64,000 nucleotides of DNA from Gaiella sp038230035 (lineage in GTDB: Bacteria; Actinomycetota; Thermoleophilia; Gaiellales; Gaiellaceae): assembly GCA_038230035.1 (NCBI GenBank), contig JBBRNX010000001.1, positions 62,001 to 126,000 on the forward strand, given 5' to 3'. Shown here piece after piece: positions 42,278 to 50,751 of this stretch. Position 1 is the stretch's first letter. Every line of letters starts with the position of its first letter. The notes beneath the pieces were generated by a model. The model was not told where the DNA came from and made no database searches. It saw nothing but the letters and a program-made list of their open reading frames with translations. Made by a program: the position numbers and the translations under genes.

Positions 42278-43411
42278 ATGATGGAAACAGACGTAGAGAC
42301 AACAACAACGGTTGCGAGCGATCTCAAGGTCGTGTGCGATAAGGACGAGCTCGCCTCACGGATTTCGGTGGTTAGCCGTGCTGTGTCGACGCGGAGTGCC
42401 GTACAGGTGCTGTCTGGTATCCGCCTCGGTTCAGCCGATGGCAATCTCGAGGTTGCGGCGACCGACATGGAGCTCTCGCTTCGAACAACCCTCCCGGGCA
42501 GCGCAACCGGGAATGGAGCCGTGGTGGTGCCGGCAAAGCTCCTTGCCGACATCGTCCGATTGCTACCTGCCGGCGAGGTCACCCTGGAAGAGCACGACGG
42601 CAGCCTAAGCGTGACGTCCGGCGCCTACTCATCCCGGTTGAATGTGTATGCAGCCGAGGACTTCCCGAAGCTCCCTGCCACCTCAGGCGCGCTCACGAGC
42701 CTCGACACTCCTGCGTTTCTCGACACGATCGAGCGCGTCTCGCGGGCTGCGTCGCGCGACGAGTCCCGGCCGGTCCTCACGGGGATTTTGGTGCGCTTCG
42801 AAGGCACCTCGTTGGTGATGGCTGCAACCGACTCCTACCGAATGTCCGTCAAGGAGACAACACTCAGCCAGCCAGGGCCGGAGTTGGAAGCCATCATCCC
42901 CGCGCGCGCGCTAGCGGAGCTCCAGCGGGTTGCTGCCGGCAGTACGGCGATCGAGGTAGCGGTCGAGGAGAATCACGTCGTGTTCCACGTCGGGGATGTG
43001 TGGCTGACGACGCGGCGGATCGACGGACAGTTCCCGGATGTGAAGAAGCTGCGGCCCGACGCGTTCGAGGCCGAGCTGTCGCTGCCACGGGTGGAGCTTC
43101 TCGAAGTCGTGCGCCGCGCCGCGGTGCTCGCGCAGCGAAACTCGCCGCTGCGGCTTCGTTTTGCAGAAGGCGAGCTGACTATCTCGGCCCAGGCGCAAGA
43201 CATTGGCGAGACGCGCGAGACGCTGCCGATCTCCTATGCGGGAGAACCGCTGGAGATCGGCTTCAACGCCGATTTCCTGCGCGAAGGGCTTGAGTCGGTG
43301 ACTACGGACGAGATCTCGTTCAAGCTGATCAACCCACTTCGCCCAGGCTTGATCACGGCCGACGGGGATGCGTTCTGGTACCTGATCATGCCGATCCGGC
43401 TCGCCGGCTGA
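42278..43411 (+). CDS. dnaN: DNA polymerase III sliding clamp (beta subunit)
   Basis: 377 residues with the three-domain clamp pattern: KVVCDKDELASRISVVSRAVSTR in domain 1, FLDTIERVSRAASRDESRPVLTGI in domain 2, and the C-terminal GLITADGDAFWYLIMPIRL. The start is one of two adjacent ATGs (42278 or 42281) and carries an unusual short tail METDVETTTTVAS before the domain. The stop TGA overlaps the proposed CTG start of recF. Confidence 0.97.
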   Translation: MMETDVETTTTVASDLKVVCDKDELASRISVVSRAVSTRSAVQVLSGIRLGSADGNLEVAATDMELSLRTTLPGSATGNGAVVVPAKLLADIVRLLPAGEVTLEEHDGSLSVTSGAYSSRLNVYAAEDFPKLPATSGALTSLDTPAFLDTIERVSRAASRDESRPVLTGILVRFEGTSLVMAATDSYRMSVKETTLSQPGPELEAIIPARALAELQRVAAGSTAIEVAVEENHVVFHVGDVWLTTRRIDGQFPDVKKLRPDAFEAELSLPRVELLEVVRRAAVLAQRNSPLRLRFAEGELTISAQAQDIGETRETLPISYAGEPLEIGFNADFLREGLESVTTDEISFKLINPLRPGLITADGDAFWYLIMPIRLAG

Positions 43412-44472
43412 TCGTCGACCAAGTCACGCTCAGGGATTTCCGCTCGTACGAGTCGCTGGAGCTGAACCTGGCTGCAGGCCTGGTGCTCGTCGTTGGAGCG
43501 AACGGCGCAGGGAAGACGAACCTTCTCGAATCGCTCCACGTCGGGACACAAGGCTTCTCGCCGAGGACGCGCATGGACGCACAACTCGTGCGTACGGGTG
43601 CCGACCGATCGCGTATTTCTCTCGAGGGGCATCGCGGCCCTACGAGGACGACCGTCCACGTGACTCTCGGCCGCCGCGACACTAAACACGCCGACTTCAA
43701 CGGCGCACGCCTCAAGTCGGTCGAGCAGCTGCGCCGGGAGTTGTCGACACTCGTCTTCACGCCGGATCGCCTTGCTCTCGTCAAGGGCCCGCCGGCGGTG
43801 CGGCGTGCATACCTCGATCGATCGCTGGCGCGGATCCTGCCAAGCCGAGCCGCAGTACCGGTCGACTACTTGACGGCGATCGGCCAGCGCAACGCAGCGC
43901 TCAGACGCATAGCGCTGGGGTTGGCAGGGAGGGATGCGGCAGATCCCTGGACGGCCCAGGTCGTCGAATACGCCGCTGCGCTCGTGGAGGCCCGCCGCGA
44001 GGCTGCTGCCTTGCTCGACGTGGGTTTCGCGGAGCACGCCTCCGAGTTGGGTCTGGCGGATGCACGGATCTCCTATGAGGGCATCCCGCCGTCCCATTCC
44101 GACCTCGAAGCGCGCTTCGATCGCGATCTCGAGCGCGGTACGACAGGTCTCGGGCCGCACCTCGACGACCTACCGATCACCGGGGCCGGCCGTGATCTGC
44201 GGATATTCGGCTCGCAGGGTGAGCAGCGAATCGCGGTTCTCTCGTTGCTCCTCGCAGAAGCGGAGGTGCTTCGGGACCGACGCGGCGTTCTGCCTCTGAT
44301 CCTCCTCGACGACGTTCTCTCGGAGCTCGATGGCTCCCGACGTGCCCACCTCGCGCGACGGCTTTCTGGCTTCGGCCAAACGGTTGTCACGTCGACTGGC
44401 GCCGAAACTCTGCCGATCGCCCCGACACAGCTTCTCGAAGTGACACCCGGCCACGTCCGCGAAATCGTGTGA
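43408..44472 (+). CDS. recF: Recombination mediator RecF, apparent CTG start
   Basis: 354 residues if translation begins at CTG 43408. The N-terminal strand VTLRDFRSYESLELNLAAG, needed for the RecF/SMC-like ATPase fold, is in frame upstream of the first GTG (43483), and no ATG, GTG or TTG precedes it before the dnaN stop. The CTG forms a CTGA overlap with dnaN, like the ATGA/GTGA overlaps elsewhere here. Walker A GANGAGKTN, signature GSQGEQR and Walker B LILLDDVLSELD are intact. Loads RecA at gapped DNA. Starting at GTG 43483 would cut the fold just before the Walker A strand. Confidence 0.92.
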   Translation: MIVDQVTLRDFRSYESLELNLAAGLVLVVGANGAGKTNLLESLHVGTQGFSPRTRMDAQLVRTGADRSRISLEGHRGPTRTTVHVTLGRRDTKHADFNGARLKSVEQLRRELSTLVFTPDRLALVKGPPAVRRAYLDRSLARILPSRAAVPVDYLTAIGQRNAALRRIALGLAGRDAADPWTAQVVEYAAALVEARREAAALLDVGFAEHASELGLADARISYEGIPPSHSDLEARFDRDLERGTTGLGPHLDDLPITGAGRDLRIFGSQGEQRIAVLSLLLAEAEVLRDRRGVLPLILLDDVLSELDGSRRAHLARRLSGFGQTVVTSTGAETLPIAPTQLLEVTPGHVREIV

Positions 44473-44942
44473 TGGAGCGTCTCGGGGACTCCGCTCGGCG
44501 GTTGCTCGCCGCGTCAGGTGTGCCCGACCCGGGCCCGCTGAGTGCTGTCGCCGATATCTGGCCAGCGACTGTCGGTGACGCCATCTCGCGCGTCGCGTGG
44601 CCACAGCGGTTTGCGCGAGATGGGACTCTGCACGTGGCAACGGTCTCTGCGACGTGGGCGTTCGAACTCAGCCGTCTGGCACCCGAAATCCTCCCGCGGG
44701 TGACCTCGGCGCTTGGTGACCGAGCTCCAGCGGCGCTCAAATTCGCGGTAGGACCGGTCCCGGAGCCGTCGGCTGAAGCGGCTGCCGTACGCAATCCTCC
44801 CGGCCCCGAGATCTCGCCGGACGATCGTGAGCTCGGTGGTCGCATCGCCGCGGGTATCGCCGATCCGGAGCTCCGCGACCTTGTCGCGAGAGCTGCCTCG
44901 GCAAGCCTCGCAACAGCGCGCGCCGACCACCCTTTCTGCTAG
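44472..44942 (+). CDS. DciA-like protein (DUF721)
   Basis: 156 residues from ATG 44472 (GTG 44469 also possible, both touching the recF stop). The N-terminal DUF721 domain has VADIWPATVGDAISRVAWPQRFARDGTLHVATVSATWAFELSRLAPEIL. DUF721/DciA loads the replicative helicase in bacteria lacking DnaC. The position between recF and gyrB is standard for Actinobacteria. The C-terminal half is variable and Pro/Asp-rich. Confidence 0.85.
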   Translation: MERLGDSARRLLAASGVPDPGPLSAVADIWPATVGDAISRVAWPQRFARDGTLHVATVSATWAFELSRLAPEILPRVTSALGDRAPAALKFAVGPVPEPSAEAAAVRNPPGPEISPDDRELGGRIAAGIADPELRDLVARAASASLATARADHPFC

Positions 44943-44985
44943 ACTGCCAGCAGCCGTTTTTTGCAGTATTTGCAGGGATTTTTAC

Positions 44986-47364
44986 GTGACTGAAACAACC
45001 TATACCGCAAAAGACATCACTGTTCTGGAGGGCCTCGAGCCGGTCCGGTTGCGACCGGGTATGTACATCGGCTCGACGGGCTCTCGCGGACTCCATCATC
45101 TGGTCTACGAGGTTGTCGACAACGCCGTCGACGAAGCACTGGCCGGTCACAACGAGCGAGCCGACATCACGATTCACCCTGACGGCTCGATCACCGTGCG
45201 CGACGAGGGCCGTGGCATCCCGGTCGACATGATCGAGGATCAGTCTGCATTGACCGTCGTGCTTACCAAGCTGCATGCGGGCGGCAAGTTCGGAGGCGAC
45301 GGGTACAAGGTGTCAGGCGGCCTCCACGGCGTCGGGCTGTCGGTCGTCAACGCGCTTTCGGCGTGGCTCATCGCCGAGGTACAGCGGGACGGCAAGATCT
45401 ACCGCCAGTCCTTCGAGCGAGGGGTCCCGCAAGGTGACGTCGAGGTGGTCGGTGATACGGACTCGAACGGCACGACGATCTCGTTCCTTCCCGACCTCGA
45501 CATCTTCGAGGACCTCGACTGGTCACGCGACACGCTTGCTCAGCGCCTTCGCGAAACAGCGTTCCTCACGCGGGGAATGCGGATCTCGCTGAGCGACGAG
45601 CGTGGCGCGGACTGGCGACAGGAGTTCCACTACGAGGGCGGGATCAAGGATTTCATCGCTCACGTCAACGCGGATCGCAACCCGGTGCACGCCCATACGA
45701 TCTACTTCGAGATAGAAGACGAGGAAGAGCGCGGGACCGTCGAGATCGCGATGCAATGGAACGCGAGCTACGTCGAGTCGGTCTTCTCGTTTGCGAACAA
45801 CATCAACACGCACGAAGGCGGCACGCACCTTTCCGGCTTCATAGGCGCGCTGACACGCACGCTCAACGTCTTCGCGAGATCCGAGGGACTCCTGAAGGAG
45901 AAGGACAGCTCGCTCGAGGGCGAGGACACGCGTGAGGGTCTCGCCGCGGTGATCTCCGTCAAACTCCGGGAGCCGCAGTTCGAGGGTCAAACGAAGACGA
46001 AGCTCGGCAACACGTGGGTGCGGGGCTTTATAGAGAAGGCTGTCAACCAGAAGCTGACTGAGTTCCTCGACGAGAACCCCGCCGACCGCCGTCGCATCCT
46101 GCAAAAGGCGGTCGAGGCGTCGCGTGCTCGCACCGCCGCCCGCAAGGCGCGTGAGGTCAGCCGGAAGGGCGCGCTCATCGGCGGCGGCCTCCCCGGCAAG
46201 CTTGCGGACTGCCAGTCGACGGACCCGGAGCGCAGCGAGCTGTACCTCGTCGAGGGCAACTCAGCCGGCGGGTCGGCCGTGGACGCGCGCGACAAAAACT
46301 TCCAGGCGATCCTGCCGCTGCGCGGCAAGGTGATCAACTCCGAGAAGAACCGCATCAGCAAGGTGCTCTCGAACACCGAGATCCAGTCGATGGTCACGGC
46401 AATCGGCTGCGGCATCGGAGCTGAGTTCGACATCGAGAAGCTGCGCTACCACCGCGTGATCGTGATGACGGACGCCGACGTCGACGGCTCGCACATCCGC
46501 ACCCTGCTCCTCACGTTCTTCTACCGGCAGATGCAGCCGCTCGTCGAGGCGGGGCACGTCTACATCGCCGTCCCGCCGCTCTACCGGGTGAAGATCGGGA
46601 ACCAGGAACGCTACGTCGAGAAGGAATCGCAGTTCGAGGAGATTCTGGTTCGCGAGCGAGCAAAGGACGTTGAGATCACTGACCGCCACGGCGAGTCGTT
46701 CCGCGTCACCGAAGCACGCCACCAGCGACTCGTCCGTGCGTTGACTGAGTTCGACGGCTGGCTCGCTCGCTTCCGCGCGGAGTTCGGATCGCCGCTCGCG
46801 TCGTTTGTGGTGTCGCATCGGCTCGTTGAGCTGGATACCAGCGCACCGGCCGAGATCGCAGAGGCTGTTGCGGCGCTGGGTGACGAGACCTACGCGCTCG
46901 AGCCGGTGAGTTCCAACGATCTCGGTGTGCAGATCAGGTTGATCGAGCGCGAGACGAGCGCCGCGACCAGCATCGATGTGCCGGTTGCCGCGCTCGAGTC
47001 ATCGTCGTATCAGGGCCTGCGTCGTGCGTACGTGCGCCTTGCCGAGATCGCGGGTCAGCCACCGTTCAAGGTCACGCTCGGCAAGAAGGAGCGCACCGCT
47101 TCGACCTTCGAGGAGTTACGAGGCGCTGTACTCGACCTGGCGAAGGAAGGGATCCAGATCAGCCGCTTCAAGGGCCTCGGCGAGATGAACCCGGAAGAGC
47201 TCTGGGAGACGACGATGGATCCCGAGAACCGCGTGCTCGTGCAGGTCGGCGTCGAGGACGCGATCGTGGCCGACCGGATCTTCTCGATGCTGATGGGGGA
47301 TCAGGTCGAGCCGCGGCGCGAGTTCATCGAGCAGAACGCGAAGTTTGCGAGGCTCGATGTCTAG
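44986..47364 (+). CDS. gyrB: DNA gyrase subunit B
   Basis: 792 residues from GTG 44986. GHKL ATPase: EVVDNAVDEAL, DEGRGIPVD, GGLHGVGLSVVNALS. TOPRIM: EGNSAGGSA and MTDADVDGSHIRTLLLTF. Unlike most actinobacterial GyrB (~640-720 residues) it carries an insert of about 170-180 residues at 545-722, between LYRVKIGNQERY and RFKGLGEMNPEELWETTMDP, at the same place as the E. coli-type insert. It supplies ATP energy for negative supercoiling. The stop overlaps gyrA. Confidence 0.97.
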   Translation: MTETTYTAKDITVLEGLEPVRLRPGMYIGSTGSRGLHHLVYEVVDNAVDEALAGHNERADITIHPDGSITVRDEGRGIPVDMIEDQSALTVVLTKLHAGGKFGGDGYKVSGGLHGVGLSVVNALSAWLIAEVQRDGKIYRQSFERGVPQGDVEVVGDTDSNGTTISFLPDLDIFEDLDWSRDTLAQRLRETAFLTRGMRISLSDERGADWRQEFHYEGGIKDFIAHVNADRNPVHAHTIYFEIEDEEERGTVEIAMQWNASYVESVFSFANNINTHEGGTHLSGFIGALTRTLNVFARSEGLLKEKDSSLEGEDTREGLAAVISVKLREPQFEGQTKTKLGNTWVRGFIEKAVNQKLTEFLDENPADRRRILQKAVEASRARTAARKAREVSRKGALIGGGLPGKLADCQSTDPERSELYLVEGNSAGGSAVDARDKNFQAILPLRGKVINSEKNRISKVLSNTEIQSMVTAIGCGIGAEFDIEKLRYHRVIVMTDADVDGSHIRTLLLTFFYRQMQPLVEAGHVYIAVPPLYRVKIGNQERYVEKESQFEEILVRERAKDVEITDRHGESFRVTEARHQRLVRALTEFDGWLARFRAEFGSPLASFVVSHRLVELDTSAPAEIAEAVAALGDETYALEPVSSNDLGVQIRLIERETSAATSIDVPVAALESSSYQGLRRAYVRLAEIAGQPPFKVTLGKKERTASTFEELRGAVLDLAKEGIQISRFKGLGEMNPEELWETTMDPENRVLVQVGVEDAIVADRIFSMLMGDQVEPRREFIEQNAKFARLDV

Positions 47365-49981
47365 CACCGACCCGCTCGGCGCCGGCCGGATCGAGCCACG
47401 CGAGCTCGAAGAGGAGATGCGGTCGAGCTTCCTCGACTACGCGATGAGCGTCATCGTCGCGCGTGCGCTCCCGGACGTGCGAGACGGCTTGAAGCCGGTG
47501 CACCGGCGCGTGCTGTTTGCGATGCACGAGTCGGGGCTGCAGCCGAACCGACCTCGGGTGAAGTGCTCGGCGGTGATCGGCGAGGTGATGAAGAGCTTCC
47601 ACCCGCACGGCGACGCGTCGATCTACGACACGCTCGTCCGGATGGCGCAGAAGTTCTCGCTCCGTTACCCGCTCGTCGATCCGCAGGGGAACTTCGGCAA
47701 CATCGACGGCTACTCCGCGGCAGCGCACCGCTACACGGAAGCGCGCCTTTCATTGATCGCGACCGAGTTGCTGCGCGATATCAACGCGGACACTGTCGAC
47801 TTCGAGCCGAACTACGACGGGTCGCGTACGCAGCCGACGGTGCTGCCTTCGCGTTTCCCGAACCTGCTCGTCAACGGCTCTTCCGGGATCGCAGTCGGGA
47901 TGGCGACGAACATGCCGCCGCACCAGCTCGGGGAGGTGGTTGACGCGATCGTTGCCATGATCGACGAGCCCACGATCGACGTCGACCGGCTCGCGCAGCA
48001 CATCAAAGGGCCGGACTTCCCGACGGGCGCAATCATCCTGGGCCGAGAAGGGATTCGCGAGTCGTATCGCTCCGGCCGGGGTCGGATCATCATGCGCGCT
48101 CGCGCCCACATCGAGGAGATGCGCGGCGGCAAGACCGCCGTCATCGTGACCGAGCTCCCGTACGGGGTACGGAAGGGCGGCGACGAGGGTGTGATCTCGA
48201 AGATCGCCGACCTCGTCAAGGACAACGTCCTGACGGAGATCTCAGGCATCAAGGATCTGTCCGACAAGACGGGCATGCGGATCCAGATCGAGCTCAAGCG
48301 CGAAGCCGTCCCGCAGGTGCTTCTGAACAAGCTCTACAAGCGCACGCCGCTGCAGTCGACGTTCGGCTACAACGCGGTCGCGCTCGTCGACGGCGTCCCG
48401 CGGACTCTCTCCCTGCTGGAGCTCATCCGCTACTACCTCGCGCATCAGCGCGACGTCGTCACACGCCGCCTGAAGTACGAGCTGCGCAACGCAGTGCGCC
48501 GAGCGCATGTCCTCGAGGGCTACCTCATCGCGCTCGACAACATCGAAGAGCTGATCCTCCTGATTCGCGGCTCCGACTCGACCGAGTCTGCGCGGACAGG
48601 GCTGATGGAGCGCTTCGGGCTTTCGGAGATCCAGGCGCAGGCGATTCTCGACATGCGGCTGGCGCGGCTCACCGGGCTTGCGCGCAAGGAGATCGAAGAC
48701 GAGTTCGCCGACCTCCAGGAGCGGATCTCGGAGCTGCGCACGACTCTTTCGGACGAGTCGAAGATCGACGCCGTAATCCGCGAGGAGCTGCTCGAGATCA
48801 AGCAGATCTACGGTCGGAACGACGATCGTCGCACCGAGATCCTCGCCGGCGAAGGCTCGCTCGAGCTCGAGGACATGATCGCGGAGGAGGACATGGTCAT
48901 CGCGATCACTCGGTCGGGCTACATCAAGCGGCTTCCTGTCACGACCTATCGCGAGCAGCGCCGCGGTGGGATCGGCGTGATGGGCATGGACATGAAGGAC
49001 GAGGACTACATCGAGCACCTCTTCGTAGCGTCGACGCACGACTACATCCTCTTCTTCACGAGCGTCGGCAAGGTCTACCGGCTCAAGGTGCACGAGCTGC
49101 CGCTCGGCTCGCGTCAGTCGAAGGGCCGCGCGATCGTCAACCTGCTGCCGTTCCGACAGGACGAGCTGGTGCGCGCGGTCATTGCGACACGCGACTTCAA
49201 GGAGTCGAAGTACCTCCTGTTCGCAACGAAGCGCGGGGTGGTCAAGAAAACGGAGTTCCTCGAGTACAACACCCCGCTCAAGGCGGACGGGATCATCGCG
49301 ATCAGGTTGCGCGAGGACGACGAGCTGGTCGGCGTCCGGCTGTCGGAGGGGAACGACGACGTGCTGATGGTTTCGCGCGGCGGACAGGCGATTCGCTTCC
49401 ACGAGCGCGACGTGAGGTCGATGGGTCGAGCCGCGTCCGGCGTGCAGGGCATGCGGCTGCGAGGAGACGACGAGGTGATCGAGGTCGACATCGCCGCGGA
49501 CGACGCCGAGCTGCTCGTGGTGACCGAGAACGGCTGGGGCAAGCGCACCCGCGTCTCGGAGTATCCGGTCAAGGGCCGCGGCGGGCTCGGCGTGCAGACA
49601 GCGAAGCTCGTGGAGGGCAAGGGAAAGCTCGTTGGCGCGAGGATCGTCCGCGAGGGCTACCAGGTAATGCTGATCTCCGACGGCGGCACGGTGATCAAGA
49701 TGTCAGCCGAGGACATCAAACGGTCAGGCCGGGCGACGCAGGGCGTGATCGTCATGCGTCTCCGCGAAGGCGAGCAGGTGTCGACACTCGCACCAGTGGT
49801 CGGCTCCGACGACGACCCGGACGACGACCCAGGCGACACCGTTACGAGCGACCCCGGCACCGCGACCGAGAACGGCGTGGTACCAGGGCCACCAGTCGCG
49901 GAGGTTGATCCCGATGACCCGAGCGACCCGGCTGACGACCCAGACGAGCCCGAAGACGAACTGGACGAGGACGAGCTCTAG
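47357..49981 (+). CDS. gyrA: DNA gyrase subunit A
   Basis: 874 residues from ATG 47357, overlapping gyrB by 8 nt. Active-site Tyr126 is in AAAHRYTEARLS. The quinolone-determining stretch reads HPHGDASIYDTL, so the residue equal to E. coli Ser83 is Ala87, while Asp91 (E. coli Asp87) is kept. The gyrase box is QRRGGIG. The C-terminal beta-pinwheel is complete and followed by an Asp/Pro-rich acidic tail of about 60 residues. Cuts and reseals DNA. The stop overlaps the convergent slipin gene by 4 nt. Confidence 0.97.
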   Translation: MSSTDPLGAGRIEPRELEEEMRSSFLDYAMSVIVARALPDVRDGLKPVHRRVLFAMHESGLQPNRPRVKCSAVIGEVMKSFHPHGDASIYDTLVRMAQKFSLRYPLVDPQGNFGNIDGYSAAAHRYTEARLSLIATELLRDINADTVDFEPNYDGSRTQPTVLPSRFPNLLVNGSSGIAVGMATNMPPHQLGEVVDAIVAMIDEPTIDVDRLAQHIKGPDFPTGAIILGREGIRESYRSGRGRIIMRARAHIEEMRGGKTAVIVTELPYGVRKGGDEGVISKIADLVKDNVLTEISGIKDLSDKTGMRIQIELKREAVPQVLLNKLYKRTPLQSTFGYNAVALVDGVPRTLSLLELIRYYLAHQRDVVTRRLKYELRNAVRRAHVLEGYLIALDNIEELILLIRGSDSTESARTGLMERFGLSEIQAQAILDMRLARLTGLARKEIEDEFADLQERISELRTTLSDESKIDAVIREELLEIKQIYGRNDDRRTEILAGEGSLELEDMIAEEDMVIAITRSGYIKRLPVTTYREQRRGGIGVMGMDMKDEDYIEHLFVASTHDYILFFTSVGKVYRLKVHELPLGSRQSKGRAIVNLLPFRQDELVRAVIATRDFKESKYLLFATKRGVVKKTEFLEYNTPLKADGIIAIRLREDDELVGVRLSEGNDDVLMVSRGGQAIRFHERDVRSMGRAASGVQGMRLRGDDEVIEVDIAADDAELLVVTENGWGKRTRVSEYPVKGRGGLGVQTAKLVEGKGKLVGARIVREGYQVMLISDGGTVIKMSAEDIKRSGRATQGVIVMRLREGEQVSTLAPVVGSDDDPDDDPGDTVTSDPGTATENGVVPGPPVAEVDPDDPSDPADDPDEPEDELDEDEL

Positions 49982-50751
49982 GGCTTGTTTGAGCTGGCCG
50001 CTTTCTCGATGAACGGGGCGAGGAGGTCGACCGGAATCGGGAAGACGATCGTCGAGTTGTTCGACGAGCCGATCTCGAGCAGCGTCTGCAGGTAGCGGAG
50101 CTGGACGGTGATCGGCTCCTGCGCCATCACCGCGGCCGCGTCTTTGAGCCGTTCGGACGCCTGGTACTCGCCTTCGGCCGCGATCACCTTCGCCCGGCGC
50201 TCACGCTCAGCCTCGGCCTGCCGCGCCATCGCCCTCTGCATGTCCGCCGGGATCTCGACGTCTTTCACCTCGACGATCGAGACCTTGATCCCCCAGGGCG
50301 AGGTGGCTTCGTCGATGATCGTCTGCAGGATCGTGTTGATCTTGTCGCGCTCCGAGAGGAGCTCGTCGAGCATGTGCTGACCGAGCACCGAGCGGAGCGT
50401 CGTCTGCGCGATCTGCAGCGTCGCAGCCATGAAGTTTTCGACCTGCACGATCGCACTCTTCGGATCGACGATGCGGAAGTAGGCAACGGCGTTCACGCGC
50501 GCGGGCACGTTGTCCTTCGTGATCACCTCTTGCGGCGGCACGTTCAGCGTGATCGTCCGCAGATCGACCTTCACCATCCGGTCGACGATCGGGATCAGGA
50601 TGAAGAGCCCTGGGCCCTTGGGCTCCGGGAGCAGGCGGCCGAGCCGGAAGATCACGCCACGCTCGTACTCACGCGCGACCTTCACCGATGCATAGAGGAA
50701 CAGTAGGACGATGATGACGACTGCGGCGATCGCGATCAGAGCGGCGTTCAC
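49978..50751 (-). CDS. Slipin / SPFH (band 7) membrane protein
   Basis: 257 residues. N-terminal TM (about 3-22), then the SPFH domain: KVAREYERGVIFRLGRLLPEPKGPGLFILIPIVDRM, TKDNVPARVNAVAYFRIVDPKSA, VLGQHMLDELLSERDKIN and GIKVSIVEVKDVEIPADMQRAMARQAEAERERRAKVIAAEGE. Stomatin-like scaffold of membrane microdomains. Its GTG/ATG overlaps the nfeD stop by 4 nt, the classical slipin-NfeD pairing. Confidence 0.94.
   Translation of the reverse strand: MNAALIAIAAVVIIVLLFLYASVKVAREYERGVIFRLGRLLPEPKGPGLFILIPIVDRMVKVDLRTITLNVPPQEVITKDNVPARVNAVAYFRIVDPKSAIVQVENFMAATLQIAQTTLRSVLGQHMLDELLSERDKINTILQTIIDEATSPWGIKVSIVEVKDVEIPADMQRAMARQAEAERERRAKVIAAEGEYQASERLKDAAAVMAQEPITVQLRYLQTLLEIGSSNNSTIVFPIPVDLLAPFIEKAASSNKP

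Noticed and set aside
44947..44985. T-rich stretch before gyrB as an intrinsic terminator
   Set aside because: T-runs are present but I see no convincing GC-rich stem ahead of them; more likely a leader or promoter region.
48242..49402. 386-codon minus-strand frame inside gyrA
   Set aside because: Antisense shadow of a strongly conserved gene; no start signal or domain.
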